A DNA stretch of 64,000 nucleotides. Source: Epithemia pelagica. Its lineage: Eukaryota; Bacillariophyta; Bacillariophyceae; Surirellales; Surirellaceae. The position numbers and the translations under genes are program-made. Positions within the stretch are counted from its first letter, which is position 1; the number at the start of each line of letters is the position of its first letter. This document shows, one piece after another, positions 50,733 to 60,416 of the stretch. The DNA is taken from NCBI GenBank assembly GCA_946965045.2, contig OX337240.1, positions 496,001-560,000 of the forward strand. The letters run 5' to 3'. The notes below the pieces were generated by a model, which was not told where the DNA came from, searched no databases, and saw only the letters and a list, made by a program, of their open reading frames with translations.

Positions 50733-51332
50733 ATGACCTTCTCAATGTCAACATCCTCCCTCCGAAAGCACCGTCTCTCTCAGAAGCAAGCCCGAGAGGC
50801 TTTCGCGGCGCAAGGTGAATCCGAAGCGTCCCGAGCGTCAACGCAAGATGGCAGAAACAACAGCATCCCCAAAACTCGGAACGTATCTTCACAAGAGCCG
50901 AATCCTCCCACCCCTTCTCCATCCAATCCGTTTCCTTTCCTTCATCGGTCCAAGTCACCACCTCGTCTCTTCCTATCTACGCAACCCCTTTGGCGAGGAA
51001 TAGGGAACTCCAACCCTTTGTTGTATGAATGCAAACAGTGTCATGGAGCACAGAGAATTCCACATCCCATGTACCAATACCAGCCTAAACCCGGTGAATT
51101 TGGAACCAAGACATGGTCCTGCGAGGGTCCCTGCAACTTTTTGACATGGTTCTGCGAGGGTCCCTGCAACTTTTTGACACACTGGCGTATTCGTCACGAC
51201 CAACTCTCTAGTATACCAGTCGGAGATGTTCCTTGGCCCGCTGCGGCTTGGAAAGCGCTGGCACAAAATCGTGTTCTGGAGGCTCGTCCAGAGCTTGGTG
51301 TTGTCCAGAAGTCCACCTGTTGCATTCTTTGA
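50733..51332 (+). CDS. Cys-motif protein with C-terminal CaaX box; unknown function
   Basis: 199 aa from ATG 50733 (a second ATG at 50745 is as good). The N-terminal half is Ser/Pro/Gln-rich. The folded part has a CX2C (ECKQCHGAQRI) followed by CEGPC motifs, a possible zinc ribbon. The segment CEGPCNFLT occurs twice in a row because of a 30-bp tandem duplication (about 51119-51178). The protein ends CCIL, which fits a CaaX prenylation box (Leu favours geranylgeranyl). If so, it is membrane-attached. No family is recognised. Confidence 0.72.
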   Translation: MTFSMSTSSLRKHRLSQKQAREAFAAQGESEASRASTQDGRNNSIPKTRNVSSQEPNPPTPSPSNPFPFLHRSKSPPRLFLSTQPLWRGIGNSNPLLYECKQCHGAQRIPHPMYQYQPKPGEFGTKTWSCEGPCNFLTWFCEGPCNFLTHWRIRHDQLSSIPVGDVPWPAAAWKALAQNRVLEARPELGVVQKSTCCIL

Positions 51333-51685
51333 ATGTAAGATATAGTCATCAGTTTGAGTCAAGCGTCAGTAATTTTCTAGATGATTGGTTGCCTCTACAT
51401 AGATATACCTCAAGATGTTGAATGAATGTTGTTTCGAGAAAGCATCAACAAATGCATAGGGGTGATAGAAAGCCCACACGACACATACACAACTAAACAG
51501 ATACTTGGACTCAATCAGGACAGACACATACAACAATGTAGGGCTTCCGGAAAAGGTATTTCCTTAATGTAGCACATGTAAGAGATACAAGACACTCTAT
51601 CTAAAACTTGATCTGCTTCAGTTGATGGTCAAAAAGAGCAAGGATTCAAAAGTTCCTGCAAATCCTTTCAAAGTACTCCAACTAA
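51333..51685. other. Intergenic stretch
   Basis: About 350 bp, no gene seen; 3' regions of two convergent genes. Confidence 0.5.
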
Positions 51686-51939
51686 CTACCAACTGTTGGC
51701 AGCTTCACGCACCATTCTGAGGTATGCGACTTCGTGATCAAGAAGAGGACGGGTCTGATTTATCAAATCCAGTTCCCTCTTTACTGTGCTGAGACGTTGA
51801 CAAGCAACTGCTTGGACCAATACAAGGAAGCTAATCGAAACGGATGTTATCCTCGCTTGTCCAGAATAGAGAGTTGCTACATCATCAAGTCGCTTCATCT
51901 GGCTTTTGAGAACCTCAACCTCAAAGTTCACCAACTCGG
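51686..51939 (-). pseudogene. 3' part of a gene split by Copia element 2
   Basis: A minus-strand frame enters from the left LTR and reads ELVNFEVEVLKSQMKRLDD, then SGQARITSVSISFLVLVQAV, and ends REAANSW at 51686. Its first codons abut the CTCGG target duplication (51935-51939). The missing 5' continuation is at 60324-60416, beyond the element, in the same frame. Helical, Leu/Val-rich; no family recognised. Confidence 0.75.
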
Positions 51940-52722
51940 TGTTACAATTCTTTCTGAATCGTAGGGACATTGATGCTCGGTAGAGCAGACAATCAGGTAG
52001 GTCACCAACCGATACAAGCTTCTCAGGGTCAGAGAAGCAAGCAAGTCGAAGTCTATCAGAAGGATAGTCGGGACACAAAAGAGGATGTGATAAATGGTGA
52101 TATTGTTAGATTGTGTGTTGATTACTACGATAGGTCTACGTGAAATGTTCGGTCCTGCCAAGGGTCATGTGTCATAGGTTCTTGGCGGCAACAGGTTTGG
52201 AATAGTTGGAGTCGATTCATGTGATGTATATGACATGTATATGTGGGCGGATAACATATACAGGGTCAACAGCTCTTGCTTTGGGTTGGCATAGTTGTTT
52301 TCATGGCGCGCAGCTTGTTGACAATTTGGAGATTGTGGGAATGGAAATATGGTCTCGCGTGATCGTGTGTCGTGCTTGGGATACTTAGACCGTTGGATCG
52401 GATAGATACCGATAGCGCTCGGATGTCGCTTGGGCGCGCTCGATGATTTCGGGCGCGTACGCTTAGGGCGTTAGTATAATGTCCGAGCAACGGCCAAATT
52501 TATGTCCGTTGTAATACCGCACGACCCAGTTTAGTCTTGAGAGTGAGTTCGTCAATCTATTCTCACTTTTCATGATTTGCGAAGAAATATAGGTCGATAT
52601 AGCGCGAAGCTAGGGAACATAGCTCGAAGCTAGATGGCATGATGCGATAGCACGAGGCTATGTGACATGGGGAATCGATGAGATGTAGAATCTAACCACC
52701 ATAGACGGTGAGAATTCTAACA
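51940..52722 (-). repeat. 3' LTR of Copia element 2
   Basis: Matches 59541-60323 at offset 7601. The adjoining internal sequence (plus-strand 52723-52730, CTCCCCAC) is the polypurine tract in the element sense. Confidence 0.95.
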
Positions 52723-54380
52723 CTCCCCACAACTCGTCGTTTCAGCCTTGTCATCATTGGATTTGTTGAGGTCTTGAACTTCTCCTTTCCAAAACAACAA
52801 TGGCTTGAGCATGGGCCAAATAGATACGAAATCCCAATGTTTGCTAAGGATATCGGCAGGGTTGGTCTTTCCATCTTTCCAGTAGAATGCAACATACTTT
52901 GCTGCGATGGCTTCACGAACTCGGTGGTATGACAGAAGATGGTGTCTCTTGGATAGTATGGAATGAGGAACGGTTGCATTGAGCACAACAGATCTGTTAT
53001 CTCCGTACATGTAACTTCGCTCTCGGATAGGTACTCCAAGGTAGCGGAGAGAATGTCGTAATTCTGTAATCTGATCTATTGCTGTCCTTGCAGCCACAAA
53101 CTCGGATCCATAGGTAGCAGTTTCCACCGTGCTCTGTCTCTTGCTGTACCAGTCAATAGGTGTTCCGTTCAACAAATGTAGAACAGCAGTGACGGATTTA
53201 CCAGTGACTATGTCATGCATGAGATTGGCATCAACATAATGAATTGTGGTAACATAGCGGCCAAGAGGTGTTGGGCAGTCTTCAGGAATACGTTCACTTG
53301 CATTCGAATAGACGGTGCGAGTCCAATCAAATTCTTGGGTAGGAAGACTTGAATAATCAGGCTCTCCAATCCTAAATCTGATTGCGCCTTCTGGGAGATG
53401 TGCAAGGTATCCATAGATACGCTTGGCTCTATCAAGATGTCCTTTCCTCGGAGCAGCGCGAAAGCGTGATAGCGTCATTGTAGCGGTGAAGACGTCGAAA
53501 CGACCAATAGTGATCACCCATTGGAGTTGTCCAATCAGAGTTTGGAAATGGCTAGTACCTTCTTCATCAAGGAGCTCAGAATCATCCAATTCAGGATGGT
53601 CTCCACCAATAAGAGGTGTTTTGGCTTTCTTGGGTTTCTCCTTGAAGATTCGTTCGAAAGTGTCCATCATCTTACCAATGTAGCGTCTTGGATCTGCTAC
53701 TAATGTTCCATCAGAATCCTTGGTGTAAGAACATCCCAAGTGGAAATCAATAGGTCCATCTCCTTTGAGTTTGAAGTTGTATTTCTCCTTCAGGATCTTG
53801 CAGATATTCCCAGGATCAGTAGAAATAATGGCTAAGTCATCAACGTATACGGCAATGTATTCGTAACAGTCTTCTCCAGGTGCTTTCCTCATCCAGATAT
53901 CCGGATCTGCTTTGCTTGGTGAAAATCCCATGTCTGTCAAAACATCGAATAAGACATCATGCCAGCGTGCGCCTGATGACTTCAATCCATAAAGTGCCTT
54001 GTATATAATCAGGATGTGACCTTCTAATTCCTTGAATTCAGGTCCTGCGACAATGAAAATTTTCTCCCCTGTCAAGGCTTCCAGATATGCATTTCCAATA
54101 TCTGCTCCCCATATTTCCAAGTCATTCAAAGTACCCAGGAATAAGGCAATGCGGAGGTTGCGAATGGAAACAACACCTGAATAGATTGTCTCAACAGGTT
54201 CTTTCGTGAGATGTCCATCTGCGACAAGTCTTGCTTTATGTCGTCCATCATGTTTTACGTCAAAGACAAGATGTACACGTATCTTATGATATCCTTCAGG
54301 TGCATTGGATACTTTCCCTTTAATGAAGATGGCTTTCCCAAAATCCTTGAATGTCTTGTAGGACTGGATCTGTGACAATT
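52717..54380 (-). CDS. pol: Copia element 2 reverse transcriptase and RNase H
   Basis: Same frame as the integrase segment upstream, separated from it by one TAA (about 54382-54384). RT blocks are VHLVFDVKHDGRHKARLVADG, IWGADIGNAYLEA, ALYGLKSSGARWH and the catalytic AVYVDDLAII. RNase H has YVDANLMHD, the Glu in TATYGSEFVAA, and an Asp in MYGDNRS, ending PADILSKHWDF, as in other Copia elements. The final codons overlap the LTR edge by a few bases. The full enzyme would copy the RNA genome; with the stop present it could only be made by read-through, or not at all. Confidence 0.9.
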
Positions 54381-54384
54381 CTAA

Positions 54385-56490
54385 TTATGTTGCATCCTGC
54401 CACTTTGTGTTGCCATGTTGTTTATCAAGAGCGACAGCTTCCTCATAATTGCGTGGTACTTGGAATCCAAACTTATACTTGACGGAATGATGAACTTGTT
54501 TAATCCTTGACTGTTTGGCTGCTCGAATGAGACGTTTGCTTGTTTTGACATAACGTTTCAAATGCTTCCATCCAGGTTCGTTGAGTAAACCATGTTTCTT
54601 TCCATAAATTGCTACAGTGATCGGATCATCATTGGCGATGAGTGATAAAGGTTCATAGGTAGTCTCCCCAGTTTCCCAATCAACAAGCAAATTATATTTG
54701 CTCCCCTTGTAATCTGGATCAGTTGTGTTCAGTGGGCCTTGATGGGCAATGACATCCCTGAACCTGAAAAGATTATCTCCAGAGGTTTGAGCTTGGTTAT
54801 CTCGTTCGATATACTCCATGAGTTGATTATAGGATATCATCTCATCAACATCAGAATTTGTCTTTCGGTAGATGTATTTGACACGTTCTTCCTGTTTCGT
54901 TGCTTCTTCATTAAGATCAATGACTCGTTTGATGACACGTGCACGATGTCGCTCCCCATTTTCTTCTGTGTCGCATAGGAATGTGCGTCCTATCATGTCG
55001 TCAAAATCGATCGTGGGCATTGGTTTGGATGGATCTTCACTATCACTGCGAATGAAGACAGTGTCAGCTTGCTTATCATTGTCATCCTTCTCAGACGAAT
55101 CCTCCCCTGAAGGTCGATCCACACGGAGGTTAGGTGTAGTGGATTCAACACGGCGAACGGCAGAACGGTAGATTATCTGGTTATCTTGGGTGAGAATCTT
55201 CCAAGTAAAAGAATCACCAACGTTGTGAGCAAAACCAACCCAGTGGCCAAGTTTCTCATCAGAAGAAGATGGATATGAACCAGAATTGGGTTCAGCGGGG
55301 TCGACACGGTAATAAACCTCATCCCAGAAAGGAAAGAACAAGAGATGAGTAATGTCGGGTGGGCGTCCGGAGAGAGCCTCAAGAGGAGTGCGACCGGAGT
55401 GGGTGGGTGATGACGTATGGTTCAATAAGTCACAGACATACTCAAGGCAAAGAAGCCAGGTGTTGGCAGGGCAACCAGTGGCATTCATGAGAGCGTTGGT
55501 CATACGTTTAACGGTCTGGTAACGGTTTTCAGCCTTATTCTGGTGTTGATGATAAGGTTCGGATCGATACTCCCCAATAAGCAAAGTGCGAAGAATGTCT
55601 TTAACCTTTTGAGAGATGAGAGATGAACCACCATCACTGATAAGAGTCTCCATGGCACCACGAAACCGGATGTTGTCCTGAAGAGTATTGACAAACTGTT
55701 TGGTTGACTTGATCCCATAGATATCAGTAACCAGAGTATCTCGACCAACAAAGATTTGTGCGACTTTACCGCCATGGTCAACAGCAGGGGTGTCGGAGAA
55801 AACCGAGTCAGTAGCAACGGGTTCATGGCGTCGAGGTATATTAAGGACCGGATTGCGAGCCTTGAAATGTTTCTTGAGGGTGTCGTGGTCAAAAGTAATG
55901 CTACCATGACGTGTAGTGTGCTTGAACGTATCGGCAATAACATCTTCAGATTGCCAACCAAAGAATGAACGGAACTTCTTCCAGTCATACGCTTCCTGGT
56001 AACGACGGTGAACAGAGGCATGAAGTGTAGGATCATTACCTTCTGCGTCAGCATAGATAGAAAAGAAGGGTGCGTCGTCAGGTCCATGATCGTATGGGAG
56101 ATCCAAAAGGAGATTGAGGTTACAAACAACACGATCAGTGTACTCCCCATAGTTGTCATATGGATGGTTCGACATACTACCATCAGTCTTGACGTGTTTC
56201 CAATCAGGATCATTGTCAGAGGGTGTGGGAGAATACGAATGGTCCAGAACACCAGGATCCCATGTGTCGGGTGACGTGAAGATGATCTGAGGTAAGGTAT
56301 CCATGTCATCGTCGCTGGGGATACCCAAGGAGTGGATGTAGGCTAACCCATCCTTGATGTGAAGGGGTATAGCACGACCATCACGTGTAGTGATGCGTTG
56401 TTTACCATCAACTTTAACAGATCGTTCATCAACAGCAAGTCCGAAATGCTCGAATTGACCAGGAGCATGGATAGATAAGCCCTTTCCATA
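54385..56490 (-). CDS. Copia element 2 integrase with chromodomain-like tail
   Basis: The frame is open from the TAA at 56491-56493 to the TAA near 54385. The catalytic core shows Asp in VTDIYG, Asp in ISDGGSS and Glu in NKAENRYQTVKR. The HHCC finger usual before the core is not visible: the segment from KKHFKARNP to VFSDTPAV has no Cys pair. C-terminal to the core is SKYNLLVDWETGETTYEPL, which resembles a chromodomain core (aromatic, V-x-W, then Y/W-EPL). Chromodomains steer integration of some Gypsy elements to marked chromatin; here that is inference. Element 3 has the same core. Confidence 0.88.
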   Translation of the reverse strand, partial: YGKGLSIHAPGQFEHFGLAVDERSVKVDGKQRITTRDGRAIPLHIKDGLAYIHSLGIPSDDDMDTLPQIIFTSPDTWDPGVLDHSYSPTPSDNDPDWKHVKTDGSMSNHPYDNYGEYTDRVVCNLNLLLDLPYDHGPDDAPFFSIYADAEGNDPTLHASVHRRYQEAYDWKKFRSFFGWQSEDVIADTFKHTTRHGSITFDHDTLKKHFKARNPVLNIPRRHEPVATDSVFSDTPAVDHGGKVAQIFVGRDTLVTDIYGIKSTKQFVNTLQDNIRFRGAMETLISDGGSSLISQKVKDILRTLLIGEYRSEPYHQHQNKAENRYQTVKRMTNALMNATGCPANTWLLCLEYVCDLLNHTSSPTHSGRTPLEALSGRPPDITHLLFFPFWDEVYYRVDPAEPNSGSYPSSSDEKLGHWVGFAHNVGDSFTWKILTQDNQIIYRSAVRRVESTTPNLRVDRPSGEDSSEKDDNDKQADTVFIRSDSEDPSKPMPTIDFDDMIGRTFLCDTEENGERHRARVIKRVIDLNEEATKQEERVKYIYRKTNSDVDEMISYNQLMEYIERDNQAQTSGDNLFRFRDVIAHQGPLNTTDPDYKGSKYNLLVDWETGETTYEPLSLIANDDPITVAIYGKKHGLLNEPGWKHLKRYVKTSKRLIRAAKQSRIKQVHHSVKYKFGFQVPRNYEEAVALDKQHGNTKWQDAT

Positions 56491-58404
56491 TTAAGCATAT
56501 TCATTGAAGATGCCGACAATAGGTCCATCATTGGTCTCAAACTTTGCGGCACATGTGACGACAGGAAGTCCAGTAAGTTCATGGTTATCAATACCCACAA
56601 TAGTGATATGGCGACCAGTCTTAGAGAGGATGCGCATGTCAGAACCAGCAAGTCCTCCATTAGCACCACGGTCAATCAATTGATTTCCTGGTAAAGTAGA
56701 TTTCCTGGAAAACAAATAGCGTGGAACATGTCCTGCTTGTTTATGCATGTTGGCTTTGAAAGTAACCTTCTTGCTCGTCTTGGACTTGGCGTTAGAAAGA
56801 ACACTAGTCAGGTCAGTTGCCGGGTGATTGATATCAGTCGTCATGGCTTGGTTGATAAATTGTGTAACCGGATCTGAATCATCTGGATGCTCAGGGACTA
56901 CGCCAGGTGAGTCGTCATCAGATGCAACTTGGTTGGGGTCAGGATCAGGTTCCGGATCAATGTCGAGGGCATGTGTTTGCACTTTCCTCGGTGTTGTTGA
57001 TGAGGGTGCTTGAATCATCTTGTTATACTCAATGATCAACTTGCGATCTTCTTCAGAAAGTTTGAACCATAGGTCACGCGGTAGACTAACCTTGGACGAA
57101 GAGGATGGAGATTCAGATGTCGCTGTGGTGTTGTGGACATGATACTCCATATCATCTTGTGAGGTTATGTCAGCATCTGTATCTTGGCCATATAGTGATT
57201 CATGTTGTTTGACATGTCGACGGCGACTATGAACAGATGACTGGGTTGCTTGATCATGGTCATAAGCTGCGTCTAGAAGGAGACGGAAGTATGATTGATA
57301 GCAAAGGGATTTTGCACCGGATTTGGTGTTCACCACATTATCCAAGATCTTGACTCGGCGGAGATCAGGTACCTTTTCTACAGCTTGCATGAGGAAGGTC
57401 ATCCTGGTATGATCAGGGATGCGATCAGACAATGTCACTAGATTGTCTAGCAAACGTAGCTGCTCTTGAAAGTGTAGAAGAAATTGACGTGTTGTTCCGC
57501 GCCATGTGTCGTCAAGACGTAGATTGGAAATGTAGTTGGTTAAACGGAGGACTTCTCGCTTTGCTAGGTCGGATTCGGTATGCAAAGAGTGTAACTTCTG
57601 CAATACGGCACGCGCATCTTCATCATGTTCATGTTCACGTACATAGGCTTGACCTTGGTCAGTCTGAATGATACGGACAAGAACGGAGTAAAGAAATACT
57701 TGTTGCTCTTGAAAAAGTTCTTCGGCATACTCATCATCATGGGGTGGTGTGTATTTGAAATTCAGAACGTTGGATAGGCCTTGAGCCTTAGCTGTAGTCT
57801 TGAATACACGCCAGAATGAATCGTAGTATCGTTCATCCTTGAATACCTCATATGCAGTTGCGTCGCGTTTAGTTCCCTTTCTGAATGCTGTAAGGTCTTG
57901 TTGAGATTGGGATGCAGCAGTAACTGTGCTGACAGATTTCACAGATGACGGTGACTTCATTGGCGAGACTGGGACTTGACTAGGTGGTCCCTTAGAGAAA
58001 TCTGTGTTGATCCTCCAAGTGTTGAACTCTTTCCTCGTTAGGTTCATCCAGTCGCTATTGGATAGCTCGTCTTGAATTTCATTGGTCTTGTATATGGCCC
58101 AATAAGCCAAGAGCTTGATCTGCTGTCTTGTGGGGCCTTGTAGATCATGTGTCTGTTTGTTGACCTTGTATTGTGTCAGTTCCTTCATGGATTCCTCGGT
58201 ATTAGTTTGCATATACGAGATAACATGGGTAATGTTCTCAAAACCATGGTATTTCATCCACTTCATTAAGTAGTCGGCCCTTTCCTTGGTAAAGAATTGG
58301 CAGACAGTAAATATGATGTGGTCGAATAGGTCTGTGTTCGAGACATTGTCTTGGTTATCTTCTCCCTTAGGAGTCGTAGGTGTCTTGGGTGATTGAGGAT
58401 CCAT
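56491..58404 (-). CDS. gag: Copia element 2 gag-protease
   Basis: 637 aa from ATG 58404 (MDPQSPKTP). The first 150 residues look like a helical capsid part (LFDHIIFTVCQFFTKERAD), and a second conserved block starts RKGTKRDATAYEVFKDERYYD and includes WRGTTRQFLLHFQEQLRLLDN. No CCHC knuckle is present. Near the end LIDRGANGGLAGSD is the aspartic protease site, with Arg replacing the usual Ser/Thr of D(S/T)G. The frame stops at TAA after FNEYA, where element 3 has a His codon and continues into integrase. Confidence 0.88.
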   Translation of the reverse strand: MDPQSPKTPTTPKGEDNQDNVSNTDLFDHIIFTVCQFFTKERADYLMKWMKYHGFENITHVISYMQTNTEESMKELTQYKVNKQTHDLQGPTRQQIKLLAYWAIYKTNEIQDELSNSDWMNLTRKEFNTWRINTDFSKGPPSQVPVSPMKSPSSVKSVSTVTAASQSQQDLTAFRKGTKRDATAYEVFKDERYYDSFWRVFKTTAKAQGLSNVLNFKYTPPHDDEYAEELFQEQQVFLYSVLVRIIQTDQGQAYVREHEHDEDARAVLQKLHSLHTESDLAKREVLRLTNYISNLRLDDTWRGTTRQFLLHFQEQLRLLDNLVTLSDRIPDHTRMTFLMQAVEKVPDLRRVKILDNVVNTKSGAKSLCYQSYFRLLLDAAYDHDQATQSSVHSRRRHVKQHESLYGQDTDADITSQDDMEYHVHNTTATSESPSSSSKVSLPRDLWFKLSEEDRKLIIEYNKMIQAPSSTTPRKVQTHALDIDPEPDPDPNQVASDDDSPGVVPEHPDDSDPVTQFINQAMTTDINHPATDLTSVLSNAKSKTSKKVTFKANMHKQAGHVPRYLFSRKSTLPGNQLIDRGANGGLAGSDMRILSKTGRHITIVGIDNHELTGLPVVTCAAKFETNDGPIVGIFNEYA

Positions 58405-58724
58405 GGTGTTATTTGGTTGGTTCGATGTTTATTTAATGTGCGGTGTGATGTGGTTTATTTAATGTGTGATGTGATGTGAACCCGGATGTACCACGTGTGC
58501 CACGTATGTACCACGTATGTGATACCCGGATGTGTGTTGTGATGTGCGACTCCTGGAAATTTCCGTTGATTTCGACAAATTTTCGCCGAGTTTCAACAAA
58601 TTTTCGCCGAATTTTCGCGATTTGACGGGAATGTGTGGCGTGTTGTGCGACCAAGGGTACCCGGATGTGCGTTGAGTTTAAGTCTTGGAAAGGTTTTGAG
58701 AGGACGGGAGTTAACTATGAGTAA
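58405..58724. other. Spacer between extra ORF and gag in element 2
   Basis: 320 bp without ORF. ACCCGGATGT appears three or more times (about 58481, 58515 and 58660), alternating with CCACGTATGT units. This could be a leader signal, for example for packaging or internal initiation. Confidence 0.5.
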
Positions 58725-59504
58725 TTAAGCTTCGGTCTCCGAATCCTCACCCTCTTCCGAATGATCAGAGTCGCTTCCAGGCTCAGATGGGGCAGCACAA
58801 GCAACAGAAGAAGGGGTATCACCTTCAGCCAGGTGGTTCTCGACCTCGGTACGCAAAGGGTAGATAGTTGCACGATGGTCCTCGATGGTATGGACCTCGT
58901 GGATGTAGGCAACGTAGTTATCTAGGCGTACAACGTTAGGAGGCAGAGGGCAAGTCGTCGCGTTCACGACGTGGATGGTATTGTAGTATCCAGTTGGGCG
59001 CTCGAAGGTTAGGAAGCGGAGGTGGACAGTACGGATGGGGTTGCCCGAGAGGGCGGCAAAGATGAGGCGACGCCTCGGAGAACGATGAAGTTGGTCGTTC
59101 AGACGGTCAATGTCTTCTTGGTCGACGATGTGGGTCACCGATTGGAACTGGCGTTCGATCTGGGTTTCCCCACGGATGATCTCGGGATCGAAGGTCGAAC
59201 AAGTTGGTTGGCGGAAGTACTTGATATGATCAGCAATCAACCGGGTGGTACGACGGGATCGAGAAGGGACGAGCCGACGAGGCGGACTCGGGGGCCGAAG
59301 CAACGGCGCAGGGATTGGAGCGTGAGGCTGGGTTGGAGTCTCGAATGGGTTGCTGTTGGAACTGTCGACGGAGATGTTGACCGATGTGTTGGCTGCCTTC
59401 GGCGTCGGCACCAGTTCCTGCTGCACCAGGGTATCGGGCTGCCCGGGATGCAGGTTGGCTCGATAGATCTGTCGTACAGGAGTGATAATCTCGTTAGTAT
59501 CCAT
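58725..59504 (-). CDS. Extra ORF upstream of gag in Copia element 2
   Basis: 259 codons from the ATG at 59504, 36 bp inside the element after the 5' LTR, in sense orientation. The N-terminus is Pro-rich (PFETPTQPHAPIPAP, RPPSPPRRL), with a basic SRSRRTTR patch. A folded-looking middle follows (DQEDIDRLNDQLHRSPRRRLIFAAL, VHLRFLTFERPTGYYN, VRLDNYVAYIHEVHTIEDH) and an acidic end (SDSDHSEEGEDSETEA). I recognise no domain. Element 3 has a truncated frame at the same place. Standard Copia elements lack such an ORF; the frame is intact in a young copy, which suggests it is useful to the element. Confidence 0.75.
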   Translation of the reverse strand: MDTNEIITPVRQIYRANLHPGQPDTLVQQELVPTPKAANTSVNISVDSSNSNPFETPTQPHAPIPAPLLRPPSPPRRLVPSRSRRTTRLIADHIKYFRQPTCSTFDPEIIRGETQIERQFQSVTHIVDQEDIDRLNDQLHRSPRRRLIFAALSGNPIRTVHLRFLTFERPTGYYNTIHVVNATTCPLPPNVVRLDNYVAYIHEVHTIEDHRATIYPLRTEVENHLAEGDTPSSVACAAPSEPGSDSDHSEEGEDSETEA

Positions 59505-59526
59505 GAAACCACAAGGAAATAAGCTT

Positions 59527-59540
59527 TGAGACTGTTAATC
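59527..59540 (-). promoter_or_regulatory. Probable primer-binding site of element 2
   Basis: Immediately after the 5' LTR the element-sense sequence is GATTAACAGTCTCA, shared exactly with element 3. Its complement contains CTGTTAA, the seven-base anticodon loop of tRNA-Asn(GUU). This fits priming by an internally cut tRNA, as in Drosophila copia, rather than by a tRNA 3' end. Confidence 0.55.
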
Positions 59541-60323
59541 TGTTACAATTCTTTCTGAATCGTAGGGACATTGATGCTCGGTAGAGCAGACAATCAGGTA
59601 GGTCACCAACCGATACAAGCTTCTCAGGGTCAGAGAAGCAAGCAAGTCGAAGTCTATCAGAAGGATAGTCGGGACACAAAAGAGGATGTGATAAATGGTG
59701 ATATTGTTAGATTGTGTGTTGATTACTACGATAGGTCTACGTGAAATGTTCGGTCCTGCCAAGGGTTATGTGTCATAGGTTCTTGGCGGCAACAGGTTTG
59801 GAATAGTTGGAGTCGATTCATGTGATGTATATGACATGTATATGTGGGCGGATAACATATACAGGGTCAACAGCTCTTGCTTTGGGTTGGCATAGTTGTT
59901 TTCATGGCGCGCAGCTTGTTGACAATTTGGAGATTGTGGGAATGGAAATATGGTCTCGCGTGATCGTGTGTCGTGCTTGGGATACTTAGACCGTTGGATC
60001 GGATAGATACCGATAGCGCTCGGATGTCGCTTGGGCGCGCTCGATGATTTCGGGCGCGTACGCTTAGGGCGTTAGTATAATGTCCGAGCAACGGCCAAAT
60101 TTATGTCCGTTGTAATACCGCACGACCCAGTTTAGTCTTGAGAGTGAGTTCGTCAATCTATTCTCACTTTTCATGATTTGCGAAGAAATATAGGTCGATA
60201 TAGCGCGAAGCTAGGGAACATAGCTCGAAGCTAGATGGCATGATGCGATAGCACGAGGCTATGTGACATGGGGAATCGATGAGATGTAGAATCTAACCAC
60301 CATAGACGGTGAGAATTCTAACA
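59541..60323 (-). repeat. 5' LTR of Copia element 2
   Basis: 783 bp, matching 51940-52722. It is flanked on the right by the CTCGG target duplication. Confidence 0.95.
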
Positions 60324-60416
60324 CTCGGAAGGGGACCACTGGCCTTTTCCTGGACGAGGATTTGCTTCGAGTCGTACTGAAGACATGAGGATGCGTTCTT
60401 GTCCATCAAAGATATC
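60324..60416 (-). pseudogene. 5' part of the split gene, itself cut by element 3
   Basis: Between the two elements the minus strand reads DIFDGQERIL-MSSVRLEANP and RPGKGQWSPSE, ending exactly at the target duplication. Without element 2 this would continue into 51934-51686 in frame. The ATG at 60386 could be the start (about 104 codons in total), but the frame is open up to the element 3 border, so more of the gene may lie beyond element 3. Confidence 0.7.

Larger units (their letters stand above)
51940..60323 (-). mobile_element. Copia LTR retrotransposon, element 2 (complete, 8384 bp)
   Basis: LTRs of 783 bp (51940-52722 and 59541-60323) begin TGTTA and end TAACA. The 5-bp target duplication CTCGG is at 51935-51939 and 60324-60328. 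I saw a single difference between the LTRs (C/T near 52165 versus 59766), so insertion is recent. In the minus-strand sense the order is 5' LTR, primer site, extra ORF, gag-protease, integrase, RT-RNase H, polypurine tract GTGGGGAG, 3' LTR. The gag-pol frame is continuous except for two TAA codons. It has inserted into a host gene. Confidence 0.97.
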
